Below are positions 7,654 to 17,031 of a stretch of DNA of 64,000 bases, in pieces. This DNA is from Scolanthus callimorphus. Its lineage: Eukaryota > Cnidaria > Anthozoa > Actiniaria > Edwardsiidae. The notes beneath the pieces are model-generated. The model worked only from the letters and a program-made list of their open reading frames with translations, was not told the DNA's origin and did not search any database. The stretch is from assembly GCA_033964015.1 (NCBI GenBank), contig CM066915.1, forward strand, positions 4,327,575-4,391,574. The letters are read 5' to 3'. Made by a program: the position numbers and the translations under genes. Positions within the stretch are counted from its first letter, which is position 1. Every line of letters starts with the position of its first letter.

Positions 7654-10600
7654 ATGGCAGAAGCAGCCAAGTTAGCGCGACGCGCAGCTAAAGGAAAGTT
7701 CACGAGGAAAAGGACTGATTTCCAAAATTCTGTTCGAGACAGAAACAGTATTGAAACTATAAGGAAAAACTACGATCAACTGGAAGATGCGATGAAAGAC
7801 CTAGAAGGTAAACATGAGCATTATACATCGTTTTTAAACGACGAAGAATTTGATGTAGCTGAAAATTGGATGAGTGAGCTGCAAGCATTATACACAGATG
7901 CAACGAATCTGAAAAATGAGTACATCAATAATTTACAATTTGATGAATCTAGAGCGCGCGCTGCGCGAGAACACGAAGAAATCGTGAAAAGAGAAAAGGA
8001 GCAAAATGAAAAATTGAAAGAACACATTCTAATCAAGAGAGCCGGTGCGCGCACTGTATTTGATGCTATATTAAGCAATGCGTCACACATTATAGAAAGT
8101 GAGAATGCTGCAGCTTCTCTCATGAAGAAAGTCCTCGCACAGCTCGAAGAGGCCTTTATTGAATGCAAGCAAAAAAATGAGCAGTATCTTGAGTTAGTAG
8201 GCAAGGAAATGATGCAAGAGGAATTGCAATGGATATCAAATCTTCAGATCCAATACAGTCAGATATTTGAAATATTTGAAACTCGAATCAGTGAAAACGA
8301 GGAGAGTAAGCTCAACGAAGCAGCCCTGTACAATAATGGTCCTGAGGCAATCGTTAAAAATGTACACTTAGAGAAAATCAAAAGACCGCAGTTTGAGGGA
8401 GATATAAGAGAATACCCGCAATTTAAACGAGATTTCCAAACTCAAGTTATGCCAGGTCTGACTAAACTAACAGCCCCGTATACATTACGTACTTGTCTTG
8501 CTAAGGATGCTTTAGCACAGATAAAATCCGTTGACGATGACATCGAAGAAATGTGGAGTCGTCTTGACGAAAAGTTTGGAGATCCTGGAAAAGTCACGGA
8601 TGTGATTATCAATGATATCAAACAATTTAAAGTCATCCGAAAGGGAGAGAACAAGAAATTAGTGGAATTCGTAGATAAGATAGAAGATAGCTATCGTGAT
8701 CTGAAAAGACTCGGTATTGAAAAGGAGATCACAACCACGAGTTCAGTTAGTACTATTGAAAGCAAACTCCCTTCTGACGTTAGAAAGGAATGGGCTAGGC
8801 TTGTTAGCTCACGTACTAGCATTGTTGACAAAACTGACAAATTTCCAAGTCTCCTAGAGTTCCTATTAGAAGAAAAACGAGCCATAGAATATGATACATC
8901 TGACCTCAGATCAGCAGACACACCACACGTAAGAGGCGCAACTCATTTATCAGATGGGAAACCTTCGCCAACGACAAAACATTGTCTTGTGCACGGTAAC
9001 GCGAAGCACTCCACTCACGAGTGTAAAAACTATCTGGCTAAACCTGTGCAACAAAGAAAGAATATTGTAAAGGATAAGGTTGCATGCTTTTCGTGCCTAA
9101 AACTAGGCCATCGTTGGGCTCAATGTAGAAATAAGAAAGAATGTAGCATTGAAGGTTGTAAAGAATTCCATCACCGAAGTCTTCACGAAGATAAAACAAA
9201 CGTCCCAACCGAGGAAGATCAAGAAGATCAAATTTCTGGCACCACAAATACATGTTCGAGAATCGGTAGTAATAAGACCTGTCTCTTACAAATACAACGC
9301 ATAAGAACTCGCACAAATTGGCTTAATGTTATGTGGGATAATGCATCTTCCCTTAGCTTCATTACAAACAAGGCAGCCAAAGCACAAAAATTGCACGGTA
9401 CCACAGTTCAGCTGTCACTGATAAAAGTTGGATCAGAGAAAGAAGAGATCACAACAAAACGATACATGTTACCACTCATTGACCTACAAGGACATCAAAC
9501 TTTAATTGAAGTATACGGAATAGAACAAATCACCTCTGACATCAGCAAAATCAAAATTGATGGGATACTTCATATATTTGACATCCCAAGGAAGGATATA
9601 GAACGACCAATCGGAACCATCGACGTGCTGATAGGATATGATTATGCAGGATTGCACCCAGAAAAGCAAAAACGATCGGGACACCTCCTGTTGTTAAAGA
9701 ATCGCTTTGGGTTCTGTATCGGTGGAACACACCCGGCAATTGAAGAAAACACAGAATGTTTCAAATACAACGTCGCACATGTGAATCATGTGAAAGGAAT
9801 CGAATTGAGCGATTTTTATGAGATAGAAAATCTGGCCGTGGAGTGTACACCGCGTTGCGGCGGCTGCAAATGTGGAAAATGTCCACCAGGCAGTAAGAAT
9901 TATACACTTAAGGAAGAAAAGGAATTGAATCTCATCGAGAATAATCTTGAATATAACCCACAAGAACGTGTATGGATAACAACGTACCCATGGATCAAAG
10001 ACCCTTATAATCTCCCAGACAACAAAAGAGCAGCATATGGAAGATTGATATCGACAGAACAACGTTTACGCAAAAACCCAGATCACGCGAAAGTGTACCA
10101 ACAACAAATACAAGACATGATTGACAGAGAGGTAGCGCGTAAACTAACCAGTGAAGAAATAATGAAGTACAATGGGCCTGTGCACTATATCTCACATCAC
10201 GAGGTCTTGAAATCTGATTCCAAATCAACCCCAGTCCGTATTGTCTTCAATAGTAGTGCTAACTACATGGGCCATATTCTAAACGATTATTGGGCAAAAG
10301 GACCAGACCTCTTGAATAACCTATTAGGAATACTCGTCAGATTTCGTGAGAATCGCGTTGCGTTTATTGGAGATGTCAGCAAAATGTATCATACTGTGAA
10401 AACTAAGATCGTTGAGCAGCATACTCATCGTTTCCTATGGCGAAACATGAACACAGCAATAGAACCTGATATATATGTGATACAAAGAGTTTCTTTTGGA
10501 GACAGACCATCCGGAACCATAGCAACCGTTGCTATGAGAAATACAGCACAAATGGGTATTGAATCTCATCCCCAAGCAGCTCAGATCATCAAAGAAAACT

Positions 10601-13230
10601 CCTATATGGACGATATAATCGACAGCGTCGACAACGTTAAGTTAGCCAAAGATCTAACAGAAGCTATCGAAGAACTTTTAACCATGGGAGGATTTCATAT
10701 AAAGGAATGGATAATGTCAAAGGATAATACTCAAGAAAACCTGACGCTCACCTTGAGAGGTGATTCAAACGAACCCACGGAAAAGGTTCTTGGAGTAGTT
10801 TGGGATCCACGTACGGACCAGTTGTGTTTTTGTGTTAAATTCGATTTACAGATGAAGAGTAAAAGGAAAAGACATCTACCACAAGCACTTGATACAACGA
10901 GCTCACATGACACCAAACTCACCAAGAGAATGGTCTTATCTCAAGTAAACCGTATCTATGATCCGATCGGACTCGCCACACCATTTACAGTCCGAGCTAA
11001 AATGTTGATGAGAAAATTATGGATGAGCGAGACAAAACCTGATTGGGATGACCCTATTCCGGATATGCTCACGAAAGAATGGATGAATTTCTTTGAAGAC
11101 CTTCCAAATATGGGAAGCCAAGTCTTTGAAAGATGTATCAAACCCGTGAATGCAAGAGGGGATCCAGTCATAATAATATTTAGTGACGGTTCAGAATGCG
11201 CTTACGGTGCATGCGCTTACTCCAGATGGAACATCACAGACAACAGCTACGAGAGCAGATTGATCATATCGAAAAATCGACTTTCTCCTGTGAAAAAGAT
11301 GTCTATTGATCGAGTCGAATTATGTGGCGCAGTTCTTAATAAACGACTCAAGACGTTTATCGAGAAAGAAATGAGATACAAGTTTGCTAAATTCTACCAT
11401 ATTGTTGATTCCCAGATAGTGTACGGAATGGTTCAAAAAGAATCCTATGGCTTTAATACTTTCGCTGCCACACGTATTGGTGAGATACAACAAGGAACCA
11501 ACAAGGACGATTGGTACTGGGTAGAGAGTAAGAACAACATCGCGGATTGGATTACTCGCGGAAAGAAACCAGCAGATATTGGACTAAGCAGCATCTGGCA
11601 AACCGGTCCTGAGTTCCTCAAACTACCTGAAAGTAAGTGGCCGATATACAAACCAAATTACCAAAACGAACTGCCTGAACAATTGAAAACAGTAATGTTA
11701 ATTGAAGCCAAATCTCAAGATAGCTTAGAAGCAAGGATTGACATAAACAGATATTCTAACTACACAAAGCTAATCAGAATAACTGCAAGAATATTATCCA
11801 TGTACAAACGAAAACCTCGACCTACTTTAAAAAACGCAACATATCCACTAACACCAGAAGATATAGACAGAGCTGAAAGGTTTTGGATACTTCGATGCCA
11901 AAAAATGTTGACATCAGATATGGAAAAAGGAAGATTCAAAAGACTATGTCCACGAACTCGAGAGGATGGCATCATAGTTGTAGGCGGCAGAGCTGACAAG
12001 TGGCTCGAGATAAGCTATAATAAGATTGACTTAGTTTTGCTACCATACGAGCATCGCTTTGCAAGGTTATATGCTGAACATATACATCAAAGAGGGCATC
12101 ACGGAATATCATCCACAGTAAGCAAGATAAGAGGGCGATTTTGGATTACCAATATCCAACGCATGGTGCGATCAATCAAATTCAACTGCATAACCTGCAA
12201 GAAAATAGATAAACGACTTTGCGAGCAAAAGATGGGGAAATTACCAGAGGAAAGATTAAAACCATCTCCACCTTGGCGCTACACGGGTATAGACCTCTTT
12301 GGACCGTTCAAGATCAGAGATGAAGTGAAACGAAGAACCTTTGGAAAGTGTTATGGAGTGATATTCAACTGTATGTGTTCTCGAGCAGTTCACTTAGATC
12401 TAGCACCAGATTACAGCACAGAAACATTTCTATTAGTACTCAGAAGATTTGTATCATTGAGAGGATATCCAGCAAAATTATACTCTGACAACGGACCCCA
12501 ACTTGTAGCCGCAGATAAAGAAATCAAGGATATAACACAAAGTTGGAATTGGGACGCATTAAATGAATTTGGAGTAACGGAGGGCCTACAATGGGAGTTC
12601 TCGCCTGCCGACGCCCCGTGGTACAATGGTACGTCCGAAGCATTAATACGTTCTGTCAAACGGGCCCTAAATATCGCAATCGGTGAAAACATCATGACCT
12701 TCACTGAATTACAGACAGTCTGTTTTGAAGTTGCCAACTTGATAAATGAAAGGCCAATTGGTAAACACCCAACTAATACCGATGATGGCGTATACTTAAG
12801 TCCGAACGACCTATTACTTGGAAGATCTACTTCACGCGTTCCAAGTGGACCCTTCAGAGAAACTACCAATCCTCGTCATAGATTCGAATTTGTCCAGAAT
12901 ATAGTGAAGAGCTTTTGGAAGAAATGGACGCGCGATTATTTTCCGAGTCTTCTTATTCAGTCAAAATGGCATACAGCGCACCGTGACGTTAAAGTTGGTG
13001 ACGTCGTTATGATCCAAGATTCTAATCTTGTCCGAGGAAATTGGAAACTTGGCAAAGTTATTACAGCCAACCCAAGTAAGGATGGAAGAGTGCGCAGAGT
13101 TGAAATCAGTTATAAGAATGCTAAACCAGGAGAACCTGTAAAGACATATCGCGGAGGAGGATATGTTACAGTAGAACGCCCAGTTCAGAGGATAATCGTC
13201 ATCGTTCCTGTAGACGAAATGAAGGATTGA
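7654..13230 (+). CDS. Bel/Pao gag-pol polyprotein, 1858 aa
   Basis: A single uninterrupted ORF encoding every retrotransposon activity. Residues 1-240: charged helical gag start. About 245-400: gag core (PQFEGDIREYPQFKRDF). About 440-510: Cys/His zinc knuckles (CLVHGNAKH, CFSCLKLGH, CKEFHH). About 562: protease active-site region. About 850-1050: reverse transcriptase with YMDD at 984-987. RNase H with Asp1178 (FSDGSE). Integrase with an HHCC zinc region (HQRGHH then CITCKK) and catalytic D1547, D1612 and E1662. The protease site reads D562-N-A rather than D-T/S-G, which is unusual and could reduce activity or be a lineage variant. The 1858-aa length fits a full Bel/Pao polyprotein. The ATG lies 71 bp after the LTR. 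Confidence 0.95.
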   Translation: MAEAAKLARRAAKGKFTRKRTDFQNSVRDRNSIETIRKNYDQLEDAMKDLEGKHEHYTSFLNDEEFDVAENWMSELQALYTDATNLKNEYINNLQFDESRARAAREHEEIVKREKEQNEKLKEHILIKRAGARTVFDAILSNASHIIESENAAASLMKKVLAQLEEAFIECKQKNEQYLELVGKEMMQEELQWISNLQIQYSQIFEIFETRISENEESKLNEAALYNNGPEAIVKNVHLEKIKRPQFEGDIREYPQFKRDFQTQVMPGLTKLTAPYTLRTCLAKDALAQIKSVDDDIEEMWSRLDEKFGDPGKVTDVIINDIKQFKVIRKGENKKLVEFVDKIEDSYRDLKRLGIEKEITTTSSVSTIESKLPSDVRKEWARLVSSRTSIVDKTDKFPSLLEFLLEEKRAIEYDTSDLRSADTPHVRGATHLSDGKPSPTTKHCLVHGNAKHSTHECKNYLAKPVQQRKNIVKDKVACFSCLKLGHRWAQCRNKKECSIEGCKEFHHRSLHEDKTNVPTEEDQEDQISGTTNTCSRIGSNKTCLLQIQRIRTRTNWLNVMWDNASSLSFITNKAAKAQKLHGTTVQLSLIKVGSEKEEITTKRYMLPLIDLQGHQTLIEVYGIEQITSDISKIKIDGILHIFDIPRKDIERPIGTIDVLIGYDYAGLHPEKQKRSGHLLLLKNRFGFCIGGTHPAIEENTECFKYNVAHVNHVKGIELSDFYEIENLAVECTPRCGGCKCGKCPPGSKNYTLKEEKELNLIENNLEYNPQERVWITTYPWIKDPYNLPDNKRAAYGRLISTEQRLRKNPDHAKVYQQQIQDMIDREVARKLTSEEIMKYNGPVHYISHHEVLKSDSKSTPVRIVFNSSANYMGHILNDYWAKGPDLLNNLLGILVRFRENRVAFIGDVSKMYHTVKTKIVEQHTHRFLWRNMNTAIEPDIYVIQRVSFGDRPSGTIATVAMRNTAQMGIESHPQAAQIIKENSYMDDIIDSVDNVKLAKDLTEAIEELLTMGGFHIKEWIMSKDNTQENLTLTLRGDSNEPTEKVLGVVWDPRTDQLCFCVKFDLQMKSKRKRHLPQALDTTSSHDTKLTKRMVLSQVNRIYDPIGLATPFTVRAKMLMRKLWMSETKPDWDDPIPDMLTKEWMNFFEDLPNMGSQVFERCIKPVNARGDPVIIIFSDGSECAYGACAYSRWNITDNSYESRLIISKNRLSPVKKMSIDRVELCGAVLNKRLKTFIEKEMRYKFAKFYHIVDSQIVYGMVQKESYGFNTFAATRIGEIQQGTNKDDWYWVESKNNIADWITRGKKPADIGLSSIWQTGPEFLKLPESKWPIYKPNYQNELPEQLKTVMLIEAKSQDSLEARIDINRYSNYTKLIRITARILSMYKRKPRPTLKNATYPLTPEDIDRAERFWILRCQKMLTSDMEKGRFKRLCPRTREDGIIVVGGRADKWLEISYNKIDLVLLPYEHRFARLYAEHIHQRGHHGISSTVSKIRGRFWITNIQRMVRSIKFNCITCKKIDKRLCEQKMGKLPEERLKPSPPWRYTGIDLFGPFKIRDEVKRRTFGKCYGVIFNCMCSRAVHLDLAPDYSTETFLLVLRRFVSLRGYPAKLYSDNGPQLVAADKEIKDITQSWNWDALNEFGVTEGLQWEFSPADAPWYNGTSEALIRSVKRALNIAIGENIMTFTELQTVCFEVANLINERPIGKHPTNTDDGVYLSPNDLLLGRSTSRVPSGPFRETTNPRHRFEFVQNIVKSFWKKWTRDYFPSLLIQSKWHTAHRDVKVGDVVMIQDSNLVRGNWKLGKVITANPSKDGRVRRVEISYKNAKPGEPVKTYRGGGYVTVERPVQRIIVIVPVDEMKD

Positions 13231-13359
13231 AATGAACTTACTCGAATAACTATACTATACTTATGAACATGCTAACTAACCTATTTGAAACTTTGTACTA
13301 ACCTGTTTGAAACTTAATTAACTGTTAAAACTTGCATAACTTTCTAGATGAGGGGGGAG

Positions 13360-13646
13360 TGTTTCGTCCTACGAAAGCAATTTCTGACGTTTTTAATAAG
13401 CGCACGTTATATGACGTAATAGACGCCAATTAGAGAGAAAAACTATCATCTTCGCTAGTCGCGGATCCGTTCCACAGACACCAATGGGTAAGCTGTAACT
13501 TTTGTTATTCTGTTCTATTTCTTCACTCCCCTTACGAATTGTAATCTATTCACAGCTTTCGAATAACACTTCTACCTGTATGAAACGTGGCAATAAACCA
13601 TGCAGTGTAAAACATTTGAAACCTTGGTGATGCGGCTAGCGTAACA
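13360..13646 (+). repeat. 3' LTR of element 1 (287 bp)
   Basis: Same sequence as the 5' LTR minus 2 bp in a T-rich stretch (GTTATTCTG versus GTTTTATTCTG). It is followed by the AAACG target duplication. Confidence 0.95.
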
Positions 13647-14351
13647 AAACGCAAAGTGCAAATTACTCACGACACTCATTTGAAATCTACTCTAGACCCT
13701 ACCTAATTCACGCGTTTATTATCCATTCTTTTATTACACTTTACACAACGACTTTGTTACTTTTACTCTACCCTGTAAGGTCAGAGAGAAGCCAAGCGAT
13801 GCAGCGCCTCCAGCCCCTTATGATATCATGATGAAACACTGGGAGAGGAGAGTCTATCAGCAAAAGAACACACTCCAGCTAAAGGTAAGTTAATACGTAG
13901 CAATTTGAATCCCCAACCAAAGCATCCAACATAACACACATCTTGATGCCAAAGTACGGCAAGCATACTTGTGGAACCAACAACCTACTTTCTTATGTCG
14001 GTATGACCTAACGCGGAACGCGCAAGTGGAGCCTTGTTAATTTGGTGCGATTAGATGGAAACTACAAGCTGTTTATCAGTTTTTATTCGTTCTCTTTGCA
14101 ATTGTAATTAATGACAGCGATATTTCAGATGTATGAATGCTGTATTTTGTTATAATTATAACTGTTTCCTTTCCCTTTACTGACAGGTAACGAGGGACCC
14201 AGAAGCGGTGTTCTACCACTTGCGCAAAGCGTGCGTCCTAAGAAAAGCGGATGGCATTACTGCAAATAACATTGATGTAACTGGTGTTGAGAATGACATT
14301 AAGGAAGTCCACAAGAGGCATTTGGCCCATGAATTTGGGCTTAAAGTTTAG

Positions 14352-16849
14352 GCGACAACTACTCGCGTATATTCAGCCATAATTGCTTGGTTTAAGGAAC
14401 CAAAGGCAACGGGCGCAAAAAGAAGTGGTTCCTTGTTGCGTTTGATATTTGGCTTTGTAAGTCAATTTACAGTATGATTTCCGACCGATCCAACTGTGAT
14501 CGTCCAATGTTCCATTTGGCAAAATAGCCATTGCATGCCGTAGTGCCTTTCTATAAATAAGTATATTCAGAAATAGAACGTAGCCCTGAAACGTTGTAGG
14601 GCACGGCCAAGCTATGAACTGTTCGGGGTGCAAAACATTATTATTTTTCAGCTGTTTATAATTCATCACTCTTTTTTCTCCGCCTTTGCAATCTGCAGGC
14701 AACACAGAGCTTGAAGTAACACGCAATCTGATTTTCTCATTCGCAGAATGGAGAATTTCATATCAAGCTTTTGCTGCTCATTTCAACCGCTCGACCAGAA
14801 TCCCGGGAGTCTAGGAACTATAGATAACGTGACTTGTAGGTCAAGTGTGTGTTTATTAGTATCCCACCGCAATAACTGCCGTAATTCTCCCTTTTTTGCC
14901 CTGAAAACTCAAAAGAACAGCTTTATTTCATCTTATGACGGTATGGTTTGCACATAAATTATATTACAACATCGAGAAACTGTGGTAAAAGGCAGAAATA
15001 TGCAGTTAAATAATTTGGAACTGTCAGGATGCCGTTACGATGTAGGCAGTTGTTTTATCTTTTACATCTCAAGGGGATATTATTTTCGCCTCCGATCCTA
15101 GGGCCCCGATCCTACACGCAAATTTAATGAATTTCCATAGAAAGAAACCGGTTTGATACTTTTAGCGCTATTTTAGCCTAGATTTGCCCTTTTAAGAAAA
15201 CTAACTACGATTCACAATGTTTTGGTGTTTTTTTATGCAAAATATCACGGATAAAAGACGTTAGCCACTTGAGCTCTTTTAGGGATTTTGACCTCGAGGG
15301 CAGGCAAACAGCACGCGTATCTCCCAAATTAGGAAAGTAACTTCCTTATATGGGACACGGCCTTATGAGCAACATTTTTGGGGCAAAAGCTTGATATGGC
15401 ACTTCATATGAACGGAAATTTTATAATAAAAAATTAATACTTTTGCACATCCTTTTTTGTTATTAAAAAAAAAGAAAATAAAACATTGCTTCTGTGCCTG
15501 GGTCGACCTAGGTAACGTTAACCAACGAAGAGTCGCACTTGCATACACAAAACACCCGTACGATGGCACGTAAAAAATCGAAAGTAATCAAGTCAGCACA
15601 TCCCACATGTGTCCATTGATACGAAAATGCCTAAGGGGATCGTGAACGGGCTTGGGTGGGTGACCTGTGACCTGTGACCTGTGACCTGCGTTTTGTACCG
15701 GCCGCTTTCATACTACCTGGGGACTCTTCATATCTCGTCACTGCGGATTCTTATTTAATCCTTCATCAGACTGTATATCACATGGGTTCTTCCATCTACA
15801 CAAAGTATTTTCAAGCGCCTTACACGGCGGACACGTATCTGTTCTACATGTTCACACGATTCCCATCAATTTATTCAAGCATGCTTTCGCCGCTGGATAT
15901 TTAATAGTCGACGATCTACTATATCAGGTCAACATGCCATTGATAGGTAACACCGTTTAGTCTTTCCTTAGTTTCATAACTTGCGTGGCACGCAATAGCC
16001 GCAAACTGACGCAAGTACCGCGGGTACTCTTATTTCAGCTTATGTACCTACAACTCGTCTTATCAAATTTTTGTCGCGCGCTACATTGCCAGTTTCTGAT
16101 ATTTTTTCGTCGGGTTTAGTGTTAAATTTTCACTTAAATCTTGTTGTCTATTTTCAGTGCCTACGCTTTTCATAATGCGAATTTCCCCATAGTTAGGTGC
16201 ACGGCAAGTCGCATGCACACAGTCCACTGTTTGTTTTGTGCAAGTATTTACATACCGTTCTATTGTTTTGGATGTTTTCACAACTAGGCTTTTCGGTCTA
16301 CTCATAATTTGTAATTAATTTAGAACATAGAATGTACAGAACTTCTTGTCACGAGCTCTTATCGCTGCCACCTTACACTGTCATGACTATGACTGTCCAG
16401 ATTTATCTTAACAATTGTATCCGTGACATCGACACAGGCAGCGCATAATAGCCACAGTCTTTTCAATTATACACATAGCATCGTTTTTTTTAGCTCGTAT
16501 ACCCGATCGCCGTTCTCTGCTTAACGCATCGTTATTTGTCTTTTATTGTTAGCACAACATTGTCAATTAACGTCTGTATAACATTAGTCTCCTCGATAGT
16601 CATTTCACTGTTCTAGCTAGCAGTCACATAATTTTGTCACGTGCAGCATCACAGCATGATCACACTAGCAACATTTCACATTTCTAACAGAGTCAGTGAT
16701 CATCAGCAGCTCATATTGCTAGGCCCAGATTGTAAACAGCTCATAGCTCACGCAATCACGGAAGAATATCTTGCACAGATCAGCGATTCACAGCTACAAA
16801 CCAGGTCACTGCATTCACAGTTCATTTCACTAGATTTACAATATAATAA
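14352..16849. other. About 2.5 kb without a recognised gene
   Basis: Short open frames lack protein-like composition, promoters or partners. It includes a heptamer microsatellite (15661-15690). From about 16620 the sequence turns into the degenerate CAT/CAC-rich satellite in which element 2 is inserted. Confidence 0.6.
15661..15690. repeat. Microsatellite, (TGACCTG) heptamer
   Basis: Four tandem copies of the 7-bp unit GTGACCT. Confidence 0.9.
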
Positions 16850-16854
16850 CTCAC

Positions 16855-16989
16855 TGGTACTGCGGATGGTTTGTTACTGATTTTTATTCAACACACAACG
16901 TTGTCTGTTCGTACATGTAGTCCGCCATTTTTTCCCTCGTGTTCTTGCTAGTCCCAGACCCCCTAGGGCACAGGCTTCCCGCCCCAACA
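16855..16989 (-). repeat. 3' LTR of element 2 (135 bp)
   Basis: Contains AATAAA on the minus strand (complement of TTTATT near 16883). Its single difference from the other LTR is one extra C in a C run. Such a short LTR is unusual but is backed by the target duplication. Confidence 0.92.
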
Positions 16990-17031
16990 TTCTCCCCCTT
17001 TAAGAGCGGTTCCGGGATAGCTCTTACTAAC

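Larger units (their letters stand above)
7294..13646 (+). mobile_element. Intact Bel/Pao LTR retrotransposon (element 1)
   Basis: A complete element: 5' LTR, one gag-pol ORF of 1858 codons, a polypurine tract (AGGGGGGAG, 13351-13359) and a 3' LTR. The 5-bp duplication AAACG flanks it (7289-7293 and 13647-13651). The LTRs appear identical except for a 2-bp indel, so the insertion is recent. It sits in intron 1 of the transposase-type gene in the same orientation. No clear tRNA primer site starting TGG was seen just after the 5' LTR. Confidence 0.95.
5060..14351 (+). pseudogene. Decayed MULE-like transposase-type gene, three exons, interrupted by a Bel/Pao element
   Basis: Exon 1 (5060-7183), exon 2 (13780-13884) and exon 3 (14187-14351, stop TAG 14349-14351) join with conserved GTAAGA/GTAAGT donors and AG acceptors. 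The protein resembles a cnidarian repeat-encoded transposase family. FSIDTTYN (Asp at 5832-5834), GMDRC (Asp at 6039-6041) and NNASES (Glu at 6434-6436) are candidate DDE residues, and a CYGCG zinc motif sits at the end of exon 1. Assignment to the Mutator-like superfamily is from memory of the DxTY pattern. Damage: stops at 5156 (TGA) and 5318 (TAG), frameshifts near 5537, 5562, 6320, 6604 and 6930. Intron 1 (7184-13779) contains the intact element at 7294-13646. Removing that element leaves an intron of about 240 bp. Exons 2 and 3 are undamaged as far as I can see. Confidence 0.7.

Noticed and set aside
14373..14957. Short frames on both strands after the transposase exon 3
   Set aside because: No domain, splice or promoter support; composition like neighbouring non-coding DNA.
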